A DNA stretch of 64,000 nucleotides from Monodelphis domestica (taxonomy: Eukaryota > Chordata > Mammalia > Didelphimorphia > Didelphidae), in the NCBI RefSeq assembly GCF_027887165.1, contig NC_077227.1, forward strand, positions 354,787,350 through 354,851,349, written 5' to 3'. The notes beneath the pieces were generated by a model that made no database searches, was not told the origin of the DNA, and worked only from the letters and a program-made list of their open reading frames with translations. The stretch's first letter is position 1. The number at the start of each line of letters is the position of its first letter. The translations under genes and the position numbers were made by a program. This document shows, piece after piece, positions 1 to 11,104 of the stretch.

Positions 1-334
1 AATAGAGGAAACAGAAGCACCCAGATATAGATCAATCAAGAGTGAAGAAGAGTTGCTCAGAGTCAGACTGGAAGACAGACTCTTGAGGAGAGACTGGAAG
101 ACAGACACTCAGACTTGGAGTGAAGATACTTGGCTGTGGAACTGGACCCATGGAGGAGCTCATGCAGGAGACCTTAGACTGCTTTCCTTTTAGACAGTCA
201 CCATAGTAAGTGAAAGGCTGACTTAGTTTCCTTGCCTTTCTGGAGGTGTGAACCTCTGAGAAAGACCCATCATCTTGAGACTCCTTTCCTTTGGCTGGGG
301 CTTAGAATTTCTACCTGACTCTGAGTAAGCCAGA

Positions 335-424
<90 letters not shown>

Positions 425-572
425 CCTCCTTTCCTCCTTTCCTTAATATCTTCCCTCTATTTTAAATAAAATACCATAAATTGCATTCTACTTTAGTAAT
501 TCATTTTGGGATTTAGAAATTAAATCCCTGGTGACCACCAAATTAAATATTAAGTCCAACCATAATATTTAA
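1..572 (+). mobile_element. probable endogenous retroviral LTR fragment, cut by window edge
   Basis: A tandem pair of 'agactggaagacagac' (65-80, 91-106), a pyrimidine tract, AATAAA at 465-470 and a following 'ctggtgaccacc' segment ending in CA near 572 look like the U3/R/U5 order of a marsupial LTR. The 5' end lies outside the window, so no target duplication can be tested. A 5' UTR of the next element is the alternative. Confidence 0.42.
339..421. repeat. (TC)n microsatellite
   Basis: About 41 uninterrupted TC units lying just upstream of the putative LTR polyadenylation signal; probably expanded from a pyrimidine-rich part of the LTR. Confidence 0.97.
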
Positions 573-574
573 CA

Positions 575-1780
575 GAAGAGAACAACAAAGTCAATACTAC
601 TACATCAATAGTCTCCCCAAAAAATGAATTGCTCTCAAGCCCAAAAATAATTAATAGAAGAGTTCAAAAAGGATTTTAAAAATAAAATAAGAGAGAGGAG
701 AAGAAAAATTGGGGAAAGAAATGAAAGTTATATAGGATAATCATGAAAAAAAGAGTTAATGGCTTGGTAAAGGAGGCACAAAAAATGCTGAAGAAATTAA
801 TATCTTAAAAAACAGATTAGGACAATTGGTAAAAGAGGTACAACCATCCAAAGAAAAAAAAGAACTTCCTAAAAAGCAGAATTGACTAATTGGAAAAAGA
901 CATACAAAAAAGCACTGAAGAGAAAAACTTCTTAAAAGACAGAATTGGCCCTTTGGAAAAAGGGGTACAAAAATTTACTGAGAACTCTTTACATAGAAGA
1001 ATTGGACAAATAGGAAAGGAGATACAAAAGCTCACTCAAGAAAATCATGTCTTAAAAATTAGAATTGGCCAAGTGGAAATTATTGATTCCACAAGACATC
1101 AAGAAACAATCAAAGTCAAAAAATGAAAAAATAGAAGAAAATGTGAAATATCTCATGGGAAAAACAACTGACCCCAAAAATAATTCCACAAGAAATCATT
1201 TAAAAATTACTTGACTATCTTAAAGCCATGCTCAAAAAAAAAAAGAGCTTAGACATCATCTATCAAGAAATTATCAAGGAAAACTACCCTCTTATTCTAG
1301 AATCAGAGGACGAAATAGAAATTAAAAGAATTTGCTAATCACTTCCTGAAAGATATCTCCAAAGAGTAACTCCCATGAATAGTAAATTACAGAACTCCGA
1401 GGTCAAAGAGAAAACATTGCAAGAAGCCACAAAAAAAGAAACAATTCAAATATCATGGAGCCCCAGTCAAGGTAAGACTTACCATCTTCTACATTATAGG
1501 ATCAGAGAACCTGAAATATGATATTCCAGATGGCAAAGAAACTAAGACTTCAAACAAGAATCCCTTACTCAGCAAAACTAAGCATAAAACCCTTCAGGTA
1601 AAAACATGGATATTCAACGAAATAAAAGACTTTCAAATATTCCTGATGAAAAGACAAGAACTGAATAGAACATGTGACTCTCAAATACAAGACTCAAGAA
1701 AATCACAAAAAGGTACTCAGGAAAGAGAAATCAAAAGGCAGTCAATAAGATTTTAAACTGTATACACCCCAACATAGGAA
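575..1780 (+). pseudogene. degenerate L1/HAL1 ORF1 (RNA-binding coiled-coil protein)
   Basis: The first part encodes a coiled coil with a recurring unit such as 'RIGQIGKEIQKLTQEN'; one open stretch (890-1126, 78 codons) survives. The middle, around 1240-1310, reads 'IIKENYPLI', matching the position and chemistry of the L1 ORF1p RRM segment. A C-terminal-domain-like block lies at 1540-1700. In life ORF1p trimerises and coats element RNA. Stops and frameshifts occur throughout. Confidence 0.65.
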
Positions 1781-2329
1781 GATGACTGTTATAATTCCAA
1801 AGTACTATGTCATTATTATGGCAATTAGAAGGAATATATATAGATAGAAAGCAAGGGTGTGAATTGAATATGATGGGAAGATATAAAAAATAAATAAAAT
1901 TAAGGCAAGAGAAAAAGGAATGCATTGGGAGGAGAGGGAAGGGGAAAATAGAATGGGGTAAATTATTGCACATAAAAGAGGCATGAAACAGTGTTTATAG
2001 TGGAGGGGAAGATGGGGTGGTGGGGAGGAGAGCACATGAACCTCACTCTCATCAGAATTAGTTCAGTGAGGGAAGAACATACACAATCATTTTGGTATAC
2101 AGAATGTTATCTTACCCTGTAGGGAAGTAAGAAGAGAGGGGGATAACAGAAGAGGGTGAAGTTGATAGAAAAGAGGATAAATTGGGGGAGGTGGAGGTCA
2201 GAAACTAAGCAGAGAGAAATGGAATAGAATTAAATACACAGTAATCACAATGGTGCAAAAAAAAAGCTTATGTGTCTCTAATAAAGGCCTCTTTTCTTAA
2301 ATACATAGAGAAATGAGTTGAATATATAA

Positions 2330-2880
2330 GAATACAAGTCATTCCTCAATTGATAAATGGTCAAAGAATATGAAGGGGCAGTTCTCAAAGTAACTAAAGG
2401 TCTCAATAGTCATTAAAAAATGCTCTAAATCACTATTAATTAGGGAAATGCAAATTAAAACAAGTTCGAGCTACCACCCAACACCTGTCAGATTGGCTAT
2501 TATGGCAAAAAACCAAAATCACAAAACTTGGAGGGAACATGGGAAAGTTGGGACACTTTGGGAGTTGTGAACTAACTCATTCAGAACAATTTGGACTTAT
2601 GTCCAAAGGGCTCTAAAACAGTACATATCGTTTGACCCAGCAATACCATTACTAGGTTTGTATCCTAAAGAGATAAAAACAAAATAAAAAAGAGAAGGAC
2701 CCATATGTACAAATATATTTAAAGCAACTCTTTGCAGAGGAGACAAAAATTCGGAAAGTGAGGAGATGCTCATCAATTGAGGAATGGCTGAGTAAGTTAT
2801 AGTATGATGGTAATGGAACACTATTGTACTGTAAGAAACGATAAGTGGGAGGGTCTCAGAAAAAGTTGGAAAGACTTACA
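2330..2880 (+). pseudogene. degenerate L1 ORF2 C-terminal region
   Basis: DNA from 'ctcaattgataaatggtcaa' through 'caattgaggaatggctgagt' is collinear with two better copies in this window (11456-12413 and 24391-25245), which encode the L1 ORF2 Cys-rich C terminus. Stops interrupt every frame here. Confidence 0.75.
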
Positions 2881-3326
2881 TGAACTAAAGCAGAATGAAA
2901 TTAGCAGAACCAGGAAAACATTGTACACAGTGACAGGAATACTCTACAGTGAACAAATGTGAATAACTTAACTATTCTCAGCAATGCAATAATCCAAAAC
3001 TATCCCAAAGGACTCCTGATTTTTAAAAATGCCATCTGCTTCCAGAGAAAAAAGAATTGATTCTGAATCCAGAATTTTTTCACTTTCTTTCTTAATTGTT
3101 TTTCTATTTGAGCTTCCTTCCACAAAAGGATTAATATAGAAAAATCTCTAACAGGATTGCACATGTAAAATCTATTTGAGATTCTTTACCATCTCACCAG
3201 GGATGGGGGAGGGTGGAGGGATAGAGGGAGTGAGAGAATTTGAGACTCAAAATTCTTTGAAAAATGTTGGAAGCTGTTTTTATATGTAGTTGGGGGGGAT
3301 AAAAAAGTTAATACAAAAAAAAAGAA

Positions 3327-4435
3327 CTACTGGTTAAGAGTAGATAAGGAGAGATGAAAAAAAAAGAGATGGTTTATAAATTTCAGGATTCAAGATGATG
3401 GAGGGAGAACTATTTGGAATAATGGGAAGGTATGTTTGCCCCTGAGTGGCTTAAAGATGGTGATGGGAATTAAGCAGATTAATAGTTTGAGAGAATATAA
3501 ACATAGGCATTGAAGTTCCCTTGGAAGTGTGTAGGGTTTGGGGTAAACAGAAAAACTGTAGGCTCAGCACTGAACTCCTTGAGGAAGTAGGGAATGACCT
3601 TAAGACTGGTAGATGTCAGAAACAAAGATCCAAATAGGTTGAAATAGATAGAGGGAGTGAATCTCAAAGGAAGAGAGGCTGCCAAGTGATGATGGAAGAA
3701 CCTAGGTCTAGAAGGATTGTGGAAGCTGGAGAAGGAGCTTGTTAACTCTTCCCCCTGGCTTTATGGAATCAGTCAACACCAATGGTATATAAATTAGATG
3801 TAGTAAGCCTCTGATCATTTTTTTCTTATTTTATTAATTTATCCATTTCCTCTTTGGTCCCTATTCATCTCAATACTTATAAAGAGCTGCTGCCAAGACT
3901 GGTAGGGTCGGTGGGTATCTTATAGGAGAAGTACCTGGGAAGGTCAGGTAGTGGAAAAGACCCCTGGTCTATGGCAAAGCATGGCCATACCATTCCACTA
4001 CCCATTCCCAGTAAATGGTTAAGACTGTGGAAGAGATTAGGTAAGTGTCCCTCTCTCCTCCAAATCTGTCTAGAAATCCTCACCAAAAATAGTCATCTTG
4101 ATGCCTTTCCTCCCATTGAAGTAAGCAAGTGTAGTACTTTAGAAAGAGGCTGGATTGATTTCCCAGGGCAACCAAAGTCCATTCTTGGCACTAGTGTGGA
4201 ATAAACATGAACAGAGACCATAAAAGTTCTTTACTCTTCCCACAGAGAACACATCTGGCATGATTCAAGGAGAGCACATAGGGACACGTTCTTTTCAGAG
4301 GATGAAGAAAATAAAACTTTATGGACAAAAGAAACCCCTTTTGAGGTATTATTCATTGTTTCCCCAATACCAGGTTTCTTAAGAGAGTTTTCAATTATTT
4401 ATAGGTTAACACTCGAAATCCCCTTAGGACACAGG
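3327..4435. other. no recognised feature
   Basis: Moderately AT-rich DNA. Two overlapping antiparallel frames of about 70 codons at 3877-4204 lack any recognisable motif and are treated as chance. A faint resemblance of 3520-3700 to old LINE sequence is too weak to call. Confidence 0.5.
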
Positions 4436-4439
4436 TAGG

Positions 4440-4545
4440 TGAAAAGTTTAATTTTCTCCACCAACAGAGGAGAAAATGGAGTCCCAGAGAGGGCGATGGT
4501 ATGTTGGCCAAGCCCACATTCATAATCAGGCTTAGAAAAGAAAAA
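4440..4545 (-). mobile_element. MIR SINE remnant
   Basis: Reverse-complement MIR order is faint: 'gaggagaaaatggagtccca' followed by a decayed 'ggccaagcccaca' segment. Confidence 0.4.
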
Positions 4546-4699
4546 GTCAGAGAAACTAAAAATCTACAACAAACAAAAGAATACCCGCATGAGAAACCAG
4601 TTATTAATTGATTTTAAGAGATTGTGTGTTCTTTGTTGAGCCGAGTTTAACTGTTTCCTTTTCAAAGGGCTTTGCTTATGGGGACAAATTCTATCTCTA

Positions 4700-4845
4700 G
4701 GTCACAAAATACTCAACCCAGCAAAGTAACCTTAATCAAGTCACTTCCACTTTGTAGACGTTAGTTTCTACCTGTAAAATGAAAGGATTGGATTAAATAG
4801 TGACTACAGCCTCTGTCTTTCATCTATAACATTCTGTTGAATGTA
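4700..4845 (+). mobile_element. MIR3 SINE
   Basis: Core 'aatcaagtcacttccact', then 'ctgtaaaatgaaaggattgg' and a tail ending 'cataacattctg'. The 'ggattgga...attctg' tail is the MIR3 (Ther-2) hallmark. Confidence 0.6.
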
Positions 4846-4869
4846 TGGATATGGATATGATTATGACAG

Positions 4870-5166
4870 ATTAACCAAATTCTTGTAAGAGACTCTGCCC
4901 TGGCTGGTTCCCCTTGCATCTTCAAAACCCATTCACTCTTCAACTTCTTTCAATCTGAGAGTTCTACTAATACTGGTGAAACCACTCCCTCTGAGTTCAC
5001 CAGTAACATCCTAATTTAAAAAAAATTTTTTTCAAAAAAAAAAAGAAAGTGAACTTTCTTTAGTCGATGGCATTATGACAACTATTGAGCTGCCCCGTCC
5101 TTGTATATTCTCTCCTGTTTCAGCTTCCATGACATTGATCTTTCCTGGCTTCTGTCTCTGTCTCTG

Positions 5167-5199
<33 letters not shown>

Positions 5200-6120
5200 G
5201 TCTCTCTCTGTCTCTGTCTCTCTCTATCTCTCTCTGTCTCTCTGTCTTTCTCTCTCTCTGCACCTTCACTGACTCTTCTCCCTTCTTACCCCCGTGTGTG
5301 CTCCAAAGACTATCCTCAGCTCCTCTCTCTTTCTATACCCTCTCCTATGGTGATTTCACCAATTCCCATGGATTTACCTCCCTCTGATGATACACAAGGC
5401 AATCTCTCTCCTGAACTCCACTTCTCTGTCCAACTCCCTGCTGAATATCTCCACTTAGAAATCCAAGCAGCATCTCCAATCTGCCCCAAACCAAGCTTAT
5501 TCTTTTCCCTCCAAAATCTGCCCCTCCTTACAAGTTATCTATTTTTACTGATAGAACCTTAGCCATCTAGGCTCAAAAACTCAGAATCATTCTTGATTCT
5601 TTCTCATCTCTAATCCAAAGTTCTATACCTGATCAGTTGGATATTGCTTATCACTTTTACCTCTGAAACATCTCCTCCATTCCACTCACACCAACACCAT
5701 ACTAGTTCAGGCCCACATTGCCTCTTGCTTGGACTCTTGCTTGACCCTAAATGAGCTTCCCTACATCTAGCCCCTGCCACTCCAAATTATCCTTCACAGT
5801 TTTCATATTAATCTTCCTAGATTTGACTACATCAGTTCCTTGTTTAAAAACTTGTGAGTTTTTGAGGATAAGTTCCCAAGTTTGAAAGACAAAATTCAAA
5901 TCATCATTGGTATTTATGACTTTGCATTGTTGCTCTCCAGCTTCCCATTCCAAACTTATTTCTCACTATTCTCCTTCACACACTCTGTGCCTCCAATCAA
6001 AATGGAGCATTTGTCATTCTCTAAACTTTATATTCTATCCTCCACCTTCTGCTTTTGCATAGATCTCCTCACATTTCTGGAATGGCCTTCCTCCATAACC
6101 CTACCCTACTGTTAAAATAG
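4870..6120 (+). mobile_element. L2 LINE: reverse transcriptase C terminus and 3' region
   Basis: From about 5280 the text follows the L2 RT end and 3' region: 'cctatggtgatttcaccaat', 'tctcctgaactccac', 'catcagttccttg' and 'tggaatggccttcctccata'. Frames are broken; a 153-codon frame at 5101-5562 covers the CT-rich expansion plus some RT remnant and is not a gene. The element resumes at 6786 after a nested insertion. Confidence 0.75.
5151..5261. repeat. imperfect CT/CTGT microsatellite
   Basis: Interspersed 'ctctgt' and 'ctctct' units inside the pyrimidine-rich L2 sequence. It generates long Ser/Leu-rich translations that are not genes. Confidence 0.95.
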
Positions 6121-6138
6121 TTTCCTTCCTTCTTTCCT

Positions 6139-6380
6139 CTGGGGCAGCTAAGTCCAACCACTGGAGTCAAGAAGATTTTATTTCAAATCTATCCCCAGGC
6201 ACTTCCTACCTGTGCCTGGGCAAGGTATTCAACCTCTGTCTGCCTCAGTTATCTCAACTTTAAAATGAGGGTAATAATAGCCCCTACCTACCAATGTGGT
6301 TGTGAAAAGCAGATAATATTTATAAGACACTTAACATAGTACAGGGCATATAGTAGGTGCTTATTAAATGCTTGATCTGT
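6139..6380 (+). mobile_element. CORE-SINE (MON1/MIR-like 3' half), interrupted at its 3' end
   Basis: Begins 'ggggcagctaagtc', has the core 'cctgggcaaggtattcaacc', then 'aaaatgagggtaataatag' and 'tagtaggtgcttattaaatg'. It is inserted in the L2, and its tail is split by the L1 at 6381-6768. Confidence 0.72.
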
Positions 6381-6768
6381 CGAATGTAATGGACTTCCCT
6401 ACAAGCTGCAATGCAATGATCCAGGACAATTCTGAGGGATCTATGAGAAAGAACACTATCCACATCCAGAGGAAGAACTGTGGGAGTAGAAACACAGAAG
6501 AAAAACAACTGCTTGATCTCATGGGTCAATGGGGACATTGTTGGGAATGTAGAATCTAAATCATCACCATAGTGCAATTATCAATAATATGGAAATAGGT
6601 CTTGATCAATGACACATGTAAAACCCAGTAGAATTGTGTGTTGGCTATAGGAAGGGGTTGGAGGGAGGGGAGGAAAAGAACATGAATCTTGTAACCATGG
6701 GGAAATAGTCTAAATTAATTAATTAAATAAAATGTTCCAAATTTAAGAAAGCAAACAAATAAATAAAT
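6381..6768 (+). mobile_element. 5'-truncated L1 3' end with target site duplication
   Basis: Contains 'gcaatgatccaggacaattc' and the 3' UTR ending in A-rich repeats, as in the L1 copy at 11456-12413. It is flanked by 'aaatgcttgatctgt' (6366-6380) and 'aaatgcttgttctgt' (6769-6783), a 15-bp duplication with one mismatch. Confidence 0.85.
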
Positions 6769-6785
6769 AAATGCTTGTTCTGTTA

Positions 6786-6965
6786 AATCTCCCCCACATT
6801 TAAGGGCAAGGTCAGGTGTCATCTCCTCCATGAAACCCCTACTGAATATGTTTCCTTTTTCCTCCATGTCCTATGCCTTTCTCTCACCATTTCCATCACA
6901 GTCTAATTTGTACTTATTTTTCTATGCTTCATCCCCCTAATAAATGGCTACTGAATTGGTTTGGT
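6786..6965 (+). mobile_element. L2 LINE 3' continuation
   Basis: 'ggtgtcatctcctccatgaa' is the L2 3' block that should follow the sequence stopping near 6120, so one L2 spans the nested insertion. Confidence 0.62.
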
Positions 6966-7297
6966 GGCCCCCCAACTCTTCCAGCTTTCAAATGGACTTA
7001 AATAAAAGATTCTAGCATTGAATCCATGACCCACAAATTACTTCCCAATACATATTTCCTCTTCATTTACTTCATTTCTTAGAGACAAAGACTATTGTGG
7101 CACAGGATGTTTGCCCTAAGGAAAGAAAGCTTTGCTGTACCTCTTCCTCACTCCTACCTAATGTTGCTCAATCATTCATCAAATTTCTATAATGATTGTC
7201 ATGACAGCAGTAACATCCCTGTCCTACTTATGCCTTCATTCCCTTTCAAATGAAAAGGAGCCGAATTATGGATTCTTATCTAGTGGCCCACCCATTA
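6966..7297. other. no recognised feature
   Basis: Unique-looking DNA; no frame, repeat block or structure that I could support. Confidence 0.5.
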
Positions 7298-7530
7298 TGA
7301 CAGGTAGGTGGCACAATGGATAGAGCTCTGGGTCTGGAATCACGAATATCTGAGTTCATTCAGACATTTAGCTCTGTTATCCAGGACACATTGGTTAACC
7401 TCTATTTACCTCATTTTCCTCAATTGTAAAATGGAGATAATAATATCCTTACAGGGTTGTAAGGAAGGACAAAATGAATTAATTGGAAAGTTCTAAGTAG
7501 GTACAATATAAATGCTTATTCTCTCCTCCC
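7298..7530 (+). mobile_element. CORE-SINE (MAR1/MON1 type)
   Basis: tRNA-like head 'aggtaggtggcacaatggat' with B-box region 'gagttcattc', weak core, then 'aaaatggagataataatatc' and 'atataaatgcttattc'. Confidence 0.75.
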
Positions 7531-8128
7531 TTCCCCACTTCCTTTGACTTTTGAGGCCTTTCATGCTAAAATTGGTCAATTGGTTGTGCTTGCTGGCTTT
7601 AGCCCATCATGTTTGTGGCCCAATTGGTGTGAATGAATTTCAGTCACCTAACCCCCCATTGCCTAGCTCTTATCAAACCAGAATCTACTGTCCAACGCAG
7701 GGAACTGCCTTTTTTATCCTGAAGTGAATGAACCTAACACAAGGCACAGAACAGATAGCTATTGATAAAGGATCATAAGTAAACCTGTGATTGGTTGTTT
7801 GCAAGGGCAAGCCTCTCTGACTGCCCAGTTTCTGGTCCCTAATTGTTTGATCCTATGATCCTGCTTTGTCCCCACTTGTCTTAGCTGTCTATCAACATGC
7901 TCAACCAAAAGATTTACTTTTAGATCCATGTGACTTCAGAATCCTGTAAAATTATGTATCTTGACTGCAGGATTATTGGCCTTTGCCAGTCCTTTGCTAA
8001 CAAGTTGGATCATCCCTTGATCTATTCTCATTAACTAGGATCCCTTGAATTTGCACAATGATGCATCTGTTTCTGCCAAAGTTAAGGAGCTGGTATCCCA
8101 GGAAACCCAAAGTTCCAGCGTATAGTAC
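7531..8128. other. no recognised feature
   Basis: Unique-looking DNA of balanced composition. No open frame over 60 codons and no repeat block. Confidence 0.5.
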
Positions 8129-8130
8129 AA

Positions 8131-8205
8131 TCATAAATCTAAAGATGGAAGGAATCTTAGAGGCCACCTAGCCCAATCTCCTCAGCTTACAGATGAGGGT
8201 CACCC
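8131..8205 (-). mobile_element. MIR3 SINE fragment
   Basis: 'gatggaaggaatcttagagg' followed by 'ctagcccaatctcctcag' and 'cagatgaggg' is the MIR3 3' half in reverse complement. Confidence 0.65.
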
Positions 8206-8409
8206 AAGGAAATAACAACCAATGAAAATTATACAAAAAGTTGAAGTATAATGGGGGATGGTTTGATCATGAATCTAAAGTGACATAGGAATAGTTTTCC
8301 AATTCAGGAAAATGACTTATTGAGTTGAAATTTAACCTGTTTATCCCTACTTTTTAAAAAAACTTTTTTTTCCAAATCTTACTTTCTTTTGTCCTTCTCC
8401 TTCAAACCA

Positions 8410-8600
8410 ACAGATTTAGAATAAAACTAACATATTTGCATAGCACTTTACATATACCATTCCATTTGTTTTTCACAACAAGTGTAAAGATTTGCCCCAT
8501 TTTCCTTATGTCAGACATAAGGCTCAAATTGGGAATGTAGATGTATCAAACATCACACAACTAGTAAATGGCAAGAGATAAGATATGAATGTTGCATAGC
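8410..8600 (-). mobile_element. MIR SINE
   Basis: 'tagcactttacatataccat', a 'cacaacaa' block, 'gccccattttcctt' and 'catcacacaactagtaaatg' follow MIR in reverse-complement order. Confidence 0.65.
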
Positions 8601-8778
8601 ATTTGGCATAAAGTTCTGTGGTTTTTTTTATGATATTCCATTATCTCCTTGTATTGCTCATGTCAGTTGTAGATCATTCCCAACTTTGGAGCTTCTCTCC
8701 TTATAACAAGAAAGAAATGCAAGCTTTAAGGTAGGGCACAGAGACATGTGGCCCATATAATCCCTAAAGAGTCCATCC

Positions 8779-9021
8779 CAGTGTTGGTGAAGTATTGGCA
8801 TGGATGCCAAGCCAGCATCAGGGAACTTCTCTGTTCCCCCTCTTCCTAGCACTGGAGGACATTTTTTGCATGCCCGCCCCTCTGTCCAGAAGTCCAAAGT
8901 GATCACTTCCTCCCTCCATTCTCTGGGGTAATGTAGGGTGCAGGGGGAGGCATGTAGGAGCTCACAGGAAGCTTGAAGTTGCAGTTTGAGAACGCAAACT
9001 TGAAAACCTTTGCCAATACTG
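8779..9021. mobile_element. non-autonomous hAT-type DNA transposon
   Basis: The ends are imperfect inverted repeats: 'cagtgttggtgaagtat' at the left and the complement of 'cagtattggcaaaggtt' at the right (12 of 17 positions). They are bounded by 'gtccatcc' (8771-8778) and 'gtctatct' (9022-9029), 6 of 8 identical. TIRs beginning CAGTG and 8-bp duplications are hAT hallmarks. No transposase is present; at 243 bp this is a MITE-like copy. Confidence 0.72.
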
Positions 9022-9029
9022 GTCTATCT

Positions 9030-9379
9030 TCTGCTACCCTAAGTGATTTTCTCTACCCTTCTCCTCAAATACCAACTAGATTCCCAGCCCCATCTGCCAC
9101 TGCCCAGCTCACCCAGCAGAAGATTGCCCTTCAGTAACATAGGTGGTATCTTGGAGCAGATTTCTTCTCCATAACTTGGCCCACACCTTAGGTGAGTTTG
9201 TCCCATCTTCATCCCAGATGGAAAATTTCTAATAAAGACTGTGCAAGAATCCCTTCCAATCCCAAGATTCAACTTTGAGACCCCTCCCCAACTCCCACTC
9301 CATGTGAACTAATCCCACTTATTAAGAAGTTCCCAGGGAGATCAGTCCAATTCTCTTTTGTGATAAGCAGGGAAAAGAA
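9030..9379. other. no recognised feature
   Basis: C/T-biased unique DNA; the antisense 77-codon frame (9039-9272) has no motif. Confidence 0.5.
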
Positions 9380-9560
9380 CTCTCAAAAAGTAAGCAAAAG
9401 ACCTAAGTTTTGTTCCTGGCTTTGTTATTGTTTTTTGACATTGGCCAGAGCCCTCTGTGTTTCCATATCTATAATGCCTGCCCCACCTCACAGCTTTGTT
9501 ATGAGAACTAAATGATCCACCCAAAGACTGTGAGAACACTTTAAAGACCCTGAAGTCCTA
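9380..9560 (+). mobile_element. MIR SINE
   Basis: 'tgttcctggctttgttattg', 'tgacattggccag', 'ttccatatctataatgcctg' and 'gttatgagaactaaatga' keep MIR order. Confidence 0.55.
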
Positions 9561-9960
9561 AGTGAGGTTGGGGTGGGGGTGCAGAGCAGGGTAGAATTAG
9601 ACCATGAACAAATAGTGATGGGTCTGTGACTTCTCTCCATTAATTCAGATTGTAATCCTTCTTGACCTGCCCATCCTGTGTGACTGGTCCATCATTCCCC
9701 CTAAGTTTGCCACAAAGGGTCCCTGTGTCCTCAGGTTCATCTTAACATCATGGCAGTACCAGTGGTGCATTCCAAACATTCACCTACCATCCTCTATCCC
9801 TTCTTACAAAATTCCTTGATGATCTCTTTTACTTATAGTCTTCTTTGGAACTCCTCATTGATTATATGTTGTAGCCTGTTACTCAATATTGTCACATTGA
9901 TCCAAATATAGAACCTCCCCAAATACAGAGTGTACCCCTAAAATGATAACCTTTTTCAAA
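9561..9960. other. no recognised feature
   Basis: Unique-looking DNA without a supportable frame or repeat. Confidence 0.5.
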
Positions 9961-9964
9961 GAGA

Positions 9965-10110
9965 ACAATTGATAGACACCACAAAATATCCCATTGCCTA
10001 CTATGTGTCCAACTTTGGGGATACAAAGACAAAAGGGAATGGGAAACATTGGGAAATGAAGCAGTCCCTGCCCTCAGGGAATTTACATTCTTCTAGAGCA
10101 AAACATCAAA
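9965..10110 (+). mobile_element. unnamed dispersed repeat, 5' segment
   Basis: 'cctactatgtgtccaact', 'ggggatacaaagacaaaa', 'gtccctgccctcagggaatt' and 'tacattct' recur in the same order at 18140, 18680, 30220, 42030 and 62225. Orientation is as read. Confidence 0.7.
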
Positions 10111-10334
10111 ATTTTCCACAGTTCATTTCTATACTGCTTTCTACTCCAGCAAAGATGTTTTATTCATTTGCATCATCACTGTCTTCATAATCTCTTGGTC
10201 TTTGGGGTATTGCTACTGTTCAGCATATGCCAAGAGTATATGGATAGACTGCAGCCAAATGTGAGAAGTGGAAAATAAATCCTATACTCAGACGAATGTA
10301 GTCATTCTTGTTTTCCCTCCCTTTCCTCATTATA

Positions 10335-10445
10335 ATTGCCCTGATTGTTAGAGCCGGAAGAAATCTTAGAGGTCACTCCCTGCCTCCCAGAGAAGAAAAG
10401 TGCCTCCAAGTTGCACAGCCAGTTAGTGACAGAAGCCAGCCTCAA
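10335..10445 (-). mobile_element. MIR3 SINE
   Basis: 'agagccggaagaaatcttag' and 'gttgcacagccagttagtga' are the complement of the MIR3 tail and core. Confidence 0.65.
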
Positions 10446-10584
10446 AGCCTTCCTTTCCCCACTGGACCATTTTCTTGCTCATTGCTTCCCTGATGTGTTC
10501 CCCCCCTCCCCCATCCTGGTCTCAGACTTTCACCTCTTCCCCTCCCCCCCAGATCCACCAGTACAGGAAAGTCATAAATAATTC

Positions 10585-10845
10585 TGTATCTGTGACACTT
10601 CCCCCATTCATATCCATAGCAATAGACAGCTATGTGGCAAATGCTGAGTTATGATGATGACCTGGCGGCTGGCTCCAGAAAGAGAGACGCTGGCTCACCT
10701 TCTCCTGCAGACGCCTGGATGATAACAAAGGGGATGGACTCAATGGCTGGCTGAGGAAATTGCCTTTTCTTCTAAAGCGGAGCCCTCCCCTACCTCATCA
10801 AAGCTTATTCTCATGTGAAATGGGGTTTTCATTTCATTACAGTGG
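10585..10845. other. unique DNA, weak candidate conserved non-coding element
   Basis: Free of recognisable repeats, with balanced base composition and dense short motifs ('ccatagcaatagacagctat', 'gagttatgatgatgacctgg'). No coding potential is evident. Conservation is only inferred. Confidence 0.3.
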
Positions 10846-10924
10846 ACCCTGGTGGTTCAGGGGCAGAACTCTAGCCTCCCGCAAGGGAGATCTAAATCAG
10901 ATTACGGTGGAATGTAAGGAAATG

Positions 10925-11095
10925 CTGGCAGCAGGACTTGGGCATCCAGGCCACTAACTCGCTGCATGACCTTGAGTAAGTCATGTCCCTTCTCAGTGAC
11001 TCAGTTTCCTCATCTGTAAAATAAAGGTTAGATTCAGTGACCCTCTGAGGCAAGATTCCTGCTTTACCAAAGAATTCTACCTCTACCCCCCAACC
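10925..11095 (+). mobile_element. MIR3 SINE
   Basis: 'gcatgaccttgagtaagtca', 'cagtttcctcatctgtaaaa' and 'ggttagattcagtgaccctc' are MIR3 core and tail. Confidence 0.7.
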
Positions 11096-11104
11096 ACTCT
11101 GTGA

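Larger units (their letters stand above)
575..3326 (+). mobile_element. HAL1-like non-LTR retrotransposon (L1 relative lacking reverse transcriptase)
   Basis: An L1 ORF1-type reading region (575-1780) is followed by a purine-rich linker (1790-2330), then by the C-terminal part of L1 ORF2 (2330-2880), a 3' UTR and an A-rich tail at 3308-3326. No endonuclease or reverse transcriptase domain lies between. That order is what is known for half-L1 (HAL1) elements, which depend on L1 in trans. All frames are broken by stops and indels, so the copy is dead. A chance internal deletion of a full L1 is the alternative. Confidence 0.72.

Noticed and set aside
3877..4204. Opposing 69- and 77-codon frames
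   Set aside because: They overlap on opposite strands, have no motif and sit in unremarkable DNA.
5101..5562. 153-codon forward frame, Ser/Leu-rich
   Set aside because: It is translation of a CT/CTGT microsatellite continuing into L2 reverse-transcriptase remnant; no start context or conserved domain.
6781..6792. Target duplication 'ctgttaaa' for the SINE at 6139
   Set aside because: The left candidate (6114) lies about 20 bp from the SINE start, so the match is not adjacent and may be chance.
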